Positions 28,491 through 32,422 of a stretch of DNA of 32,422 bases are shown piece after piece (position 1 is the stretch's first letter; the number at the start of each line of letters is the position of its first letter). A program made the position numbers and the translations under genes. The notes under the pieces are model-generated. The model searched no databases and had not been told where the DNA came from. It saw only the letters and a list, made by a program, of their open reading frames with translations. The DNA lies in assembly GCA_017694175.1 (NCBI GenBank), contig JADINE010000042.1, positions 1 through 32,422 of the forward strand, given 5' to 3'. The DNA is from Candidatus Enterousia excrementavium (lineage in GTDB: Bacteria > Pseudomonadota > Alphaproteobacteria > Rs-D84).

Positions 28491-30260
28491 ATGTTATCGT
28501 TAAAATCTAAATACAGAACGCACACATGTGGTGAATTGAATAAATCAAATGTGGGCGAAACAATTACTTTGTCTGGGTGGGTGCATCGCAAGCGCGATCA
28601 TGGGGCTTTGTTGTTCGTTGATTTGCGTGATAATTACGGTATTACACAATGTGTGTTTGATGGTGGAAATGCCGAAATGGAACGTGTGCGGCCGGAATCT
28701 GTGATTCAAATTACGGGGACGGTTGTGGCGCGCACGGCGGATGCGGTGAATGATAAAATCCCAACAGGGGAAATCGAAGTTCATGTGACTGATTGGAAAG
28801 TTTTAACTAATTCCGAAGTTTTGCCTTTCCAGGTTTTTGGCGATGACGACAGTGTCGCAGAAGATTTACGTTTAAAATATCGTTACATCGATTTGCGTCG
28901 TGAATCTTTGCACAACAATATTTTAATGCGCAACCGCATGATTAAATTTATTCGCGATAAAATGTGGGAAATGGGATTTTCAGAATTTCAAACCCCAATT
29001 CTTACTGCGTCCAGTCCAGAAGGCGCACGCGATTTTATTGTGCCTTCGCGGAATCATCATGGCATGTTTTATGCGCTGCCCCAGGCACCACAACAATTTA
29101 AACAATTGTTACAAATTTCTGGGTTCGATCGCTATTTCCAAATTGCGCCGTGTTTTCGTGATGAAGACTTACGTTCCGACAGATTATTGGAATTTTACCA
29201 GTTGGATTTGGAAATGTCTTTTGTCGATTTGTGTGATATCCAGGCGGTTGGCGATACTTTGATGCCGCAAATTATTCGCGAATTTGTGCCTGGTGCAAAA
29301 ATATGCCCGGATATTCCACATATTTCATTCGAAGAAGCAATGCTGAAATACGGAACGGATAAACCTGACTTGCGCAACCCAATTGTTATTGCCGATGTAA
29401 CAGAAATATTCCGTGAATCTGATTTTGGTATTTTTGCAAATGCAATTGAAAATGGCGCTGTGGTGCGTGCGATTCCAGCCCCGAACAGTGCCGACAAACC
29501 GCGTTCATGGTTCGATAAATTGGGCGATTATGCCGTTAAAGAATTAGGACTGGGCGGATTGGGATACATCGTTTTTGCAGCCGAGGCCAAAGGCCCAGTT
29601 GCCAAAAAATTGGATGCAGACAGAATTGCAAAACTGCATGAAATAGCAGGTGACGATTCTTCGTTGTTCTTTATTTGTGATGCGCCGGAAAATGCAGCCA
29701 AGGCCGCAGGTAAGTTACGTATAAAGTTGGGTGAAGATTTGGGGTTGATTGATGAAAAAGAATTCCGGCTGTGCTGGATAGAAGAATTCCCGTTCTTTGA
29801 AGCTGACGAAGAATCACCAACAGGATTGGCGTTTACTCATAATCCTTTTTCATACCCAATGGCAACTTTGGAAGAATTAAAAACAAAAGATCCGTTGTCT
29901 ATCAAGGCTGCACAGTTTGATATGGTGTTAAATGGTGCAGAAATTTGCAGCGGCGGATTGCGTAACTTTAATCCAGATGTTATGTTGCGCTGTTTCGAAA
30001 TCACCGGTTATGATGATGAAACAGTTAAACAAAAGTTTGGCGGAATGTATACGGCTTTCCAATATGGCGCGCCACCGCACGGTGGATGTGCATTTGGACT
30101 GGACAGATTGGTGCAAATTATGTTGGGTGAACCAAATCTGCGATCTGTTGTTGCATTCCCAACAAATCAACGCGGACAGGATTTAATGATGGGCGCGCCG
30201 GGACCGGTGACGGAAATGCAACTGCGCGAAGATCATATTCAAGTTCGCAAAAAAGGATAA
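28491..30260 (+). CDS. aspS: aspartyl-tRNA synthetase
   Basis: YRTHTCGELNKSNVGETITLSGWVHRKRDHGALLFVDLRDNYGITQCVF, class II motifs, bacterial GAD-type insertion length, GGCAFGLDRLVQIM. True ATG at 28491. Confidence 0.97.
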   Translation: MLSLKSKYRTHTCGELNKSNVGETITLSGWVHRKRDHGALLFVDLRDNYGITQCVFDGGNAEMERVRPESVIQITGTVVARTADAVNDKIPTGEIEVHVTDWKVLTNSEVLPFQVFGDDDSVAEDLRLKYRYIDLRRESLHNNILMRNRMIKFIRDKMWEMGFSEFQTPILTASSPEGARDFIVPSRNHHGMFYALPQAPQQFKQLLQISGFDRYFQIAPCFRDEDLRSDRLLEFYQLDLEMSFVDLCDIQAVGDTLMPQIIREFVPGAKICPDIPHISFEEAMLKYGTDKPDLRNPIVIADVTEIFRESDFGIFANAIENGAVVRAIPAPNSADKPRSWFDKLGDYAVKELGLGGLGYIVFAAEAKGPVAKKLDADRIAKLHEIAGDDSSLFFICDAPENAAKAAGKLRIKLGEDLGLIDEKEFRLCWIEEFPFFEADEESPTGLAFTHNPFSYPMATLEELKTKDPLSIKAAQFDMVLNGAEICSGGLRNFNPDVMLRCFEITGYDDETVKQKFGGMYTAFQYGAPPHGGCAFGLDRLVQIMLGEPNLRSVVAFPTNQRGQDLMMGAPGPVTEMQLREDHIQVRKKG

Positions 30261-30281
30261 AATTTTTATTCTTTTATAAAA

Positions 30282-30309
30282 AAACAGGCCTTTTAAATGG
30301 CCTGTTTTT
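30282..30309 (+). terminator. rho-independent terminator
   Basis: AAACAGGCC-ttttaaat-GGCCTGTTTTTG. Confidence 0.85.
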
Positions 30310-30381
30310 GTTTGGGAAATCATACCTGTGTTAATTTTTGGGCGGCTGAAATATACTTTAATATCCAGTGGGGTAACAGAT

Positions 30382-30738
30382 ATGAATCCAGAAATAGATA
30401 AACTGGCGCAGGTGTTAAAACTTTCTGCATATCAGAAAAATGTTTTGAAATCTCATCCCGAGGTATATAAATTTTCCGGATTGGTAAAACGCGGGTGTGT
30501 TTTATATGCGCCGCGGGTGGCAAAATCGCATGTTGTGTTGGAATTTTTTTTGCGCATGGTTTATGGACGGTCGGCCGATTTAATCGGGGAAGATAAAATG
30601 CTGGTGCGACGTACGCGTGGCATAGATTTTCGTGCACATGGCTTTTACAGCGCGCCAATCGGGCAATACAGATATTATGCAGATGAACATGGAAATATTA
30701 TCCCACGTGCACAATTTATGCGCGAAACACTGCATTGA
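30382..30738 (+). CDS. hypothetical protein, 118 aa
   Basis: MNPEIDKLAQVLKLSAYQKNVLKSHPEVYKFSGLVKRGCVLYAPRVAKSH...; start inferred at 30382. Confidence 0.6.
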   Translation: MNPEIDKLAQVLKLSAYQKNVLKSHPEVYKFSGLVKRGCVLYAPRVAKSHVVLEFFLRMVYGRSADLIGEDKMLVRRTRGIDFRAHGFYSAPIGQYRYYADEHGNIIPRAQFMRETLH

Positions 30739-30742
30739 TTAA

Positions 30743-32422
30743 TCAGAATTTGTTGTGCGTTTTAATGAAATCACGCATAAACGTTGCATCAAAATTCATC
30801 ATGATGTCAGATAACGAATATTCACGCGTGCCATTTGGATTAATTGTTAAATCAATTGGCGCGGGTACAGGTGATGTGCCACGTAATACCAAATTCAAAG
30901 TCGCACGCATTGCACCATCTGCGATTTCGATATTGCCTGAGATATCTGTATGACGCAGGCGCAATTCAACAGGTGATGTTGTTTCGAAATCACCGTGTTT
31001 ATAATTGCCAATTAAACGCATTGTTTTAATCGCTGATTCACCGCCATCCAGTGCATAGGACAGGGCGTATTCTGCATTAAATGTGTTTATCTGATTTGCA
31101 GATGCAAAGAAATCATCCACACCCAAACCAATTAAATATCCACCTGTGAAAGTTAAATCAACATCGCCATTCAAATTGTATTCCAAATCATGTGCAATGT
31201 TTCCAAATGTGTGCATGTTTATTTCACCCGTGACCATGCTGTCGCGGATGTTCAACGGCATTTGTTGTTCAAGCAATGTGCCATTTAAAACAAATTTATT
31301 TAATTGCGCAAAAATATCATATCTGTTGCCGCGGCGTGAAAATGTGGCCAATAAATTTCCACGTTCACGGTCTGTGATTGAAAATGTTTGTATGTCTGGC
31401 TTTAATGAATACACAAAATTTTTAAACATATTGCCGTTATAAACAAGTGCGTCCGCCGACAAGGATATGTTTACAGGTAATATAAATGGTATTGTAATTG
31501 GTGATGTGGTTAAAAAGCCAAGTTCTTCGTAATTATCCAGATAATTTTGATTAAGAAAATCATCCAGATTCAATATGTCTGTGCGTAATGTTATGTTGTT
31601 GCCGGCCAAGCTGCCATGGAATGTGTGACCCGCGATTTTTATTTCCAGATTTGATACTGTTTCGCCGCTGTATGTGCCAGATACTGTGTATGCCAAGTTA
31701 TTGAATGCCTGTAAATCTGTGCCAGGGAACCAATCTTTGGCATTTTGACCGGCGATAAAGAAATATGTGTCTGATAAATATAACTCCCAACGTTTGGAAT
31801 CAGGCACAAAGTGCATCATTGGACCATCCCATGTGAAATTGCCAATGGCAGCCCGCATGAAAGATGGTATTTGTTTTATACTGGGGTCAAGCCAGAATAA
31901 TGTTTTATCGTTGGCAAATCTGTATTGCGGAATAATTTTGTCGCCATCGATTTCATATGTGCCGGCAACGTCTGCGAATTCAAAGTCTATTTTTCCGCGA
32001 GGCGCAAATTTTAATAAATCTTTTATTGCATCTGCGCGGTCGGGGGAATGTTTTTCAGAAAACACCAATAAATCAAAATTCTGTGGCGACACTGATATCG
32101 CACCAACGTAATCACCATATGAAAACTTTTCGCAGCGCCATGCATTTGGAGTGCCGGAAAACAAGCATACAGCAGGTGCGCCTTTGTAAGGCATGGTTAT
32201 CATTAAATCATGTGCGCCGTTTGCATCAATTTTGCCGCCATTTATTGCGATGTCGTCTGCAATAATATTTTCCAATTGTAATTCGTCGCGTGTGCCTGTG
32301 GCATCAATCGACAAATGGTTAAATGTTTTTGTGCCGAATGTAAGTTCACCTGTAAAATCCAAATCGAATTTTGTTTGATAAAATATTCGTGACGGTTTCG
32401 TTAAAAATGATAAATCGTATGA
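30743..32422 (-). CDS. AsmA-like / DUF3971-like large envelope protein, C-terminal part (5' end beyond window)
   Basis: Frame stays open to the window edge (SYDLSFLTKPSRIFYQTKFDLDFTGELTFG...); repetitive beta-strand composition, GEINMHTFGNIAHDLEYNLNGDVDLTFTGGYLIGLGVDDFF resembles AsmA C-terminal region. Confidence 0.65.
   Translation of the reverse strand, partial: SYDLSFLTKPSRIFYQTKFDLDFTGELTFGTKTFNHLSIDATGTRDELQLENIIADDIAINGGKIDANGAHDLMITMPYKGAPAVCLFSGTPNAWRCEKFSYGDYVGAISVSPQNFDLLVFSEKHSPDRADAIKDLLKFAPRGKIDFEFADVAGTYEIDGDKIIPQYRFANDKTLFWLDPSIKQIPSFMRAAIGNFTWDGPMMHFVPDSKRWELYLSDTYFFIAGQNAKDWFPGTDLQAFNNLAYTVSGTYSGETVSNLEIKIAGHTFHGSLAGNNITLRTDILNLDDFLNQNYLDNYEELGFLTTSPITIPFILPVNISLSADALVYNGNMFKNFVYSLKPDIQTFSITDRERGNLLATFSRRGNRYDIFAQLNKFVLNGTLLEQQMPLNIRDSMVTGEINMHTFGNIAHDLEYNLNGDVDLTFTGGYLIGLGVDDFFASANQINTFNAEYALSYALDGGESAIKTMRLIGNYKHGDFETTSPVELRLRHTDISGNIEIADGAMRATLNLVLRGTSPVPAPIDLTINPNGTREYSLSDIMMNFDATFMRDFIKTHNKF

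Overview
AT-rich window that looks alphaproteobacterial (taxonomy inferred from gene content, not searched). It is mostly housekeeping genes: topA 3' end, dnaG, ychF, rpmJ, an ABC-F ATPase, DUF374-lpxK-lpxC, gyrB, ung, aspS, and three tRNAs (fMet, Met, Thr). Accessory modules are interspersed: virB3-virB4 followed by a HExxH secreted protein; a type IVb pilus block (PilO2/PilP/ATPase/GspF-like); a RusA-like pair; a tandem-ArsR regulator divergent from a CPIC membrane protein operon; and a SHOCT/Imm-superinfection-like/DUF805 cluster. The strongest finding is the leader of aspS. It has a near-canonical T-box antiterminator (GGGGTGGCACCGCGC-loop-GCGCCCC), a competing terminator with a T6 run, a GAC specifier candidate and a TGGC bulge that fits a tRNA-Asp GCCA end. 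T-box riboswitches are essentially a Gram-positive feature, so a compact one in a genome with lipid A genes is unexpected. Other points worth a second look are a 172-bp tandem unit at the initiator tRNA 3' end that contains a multi-hairpin element, a cluster of GTTGAAAA/TTTTCAAC motifs upstream of virB3, a very short SufBD-like protein, and structured DNA downstream of ychF.
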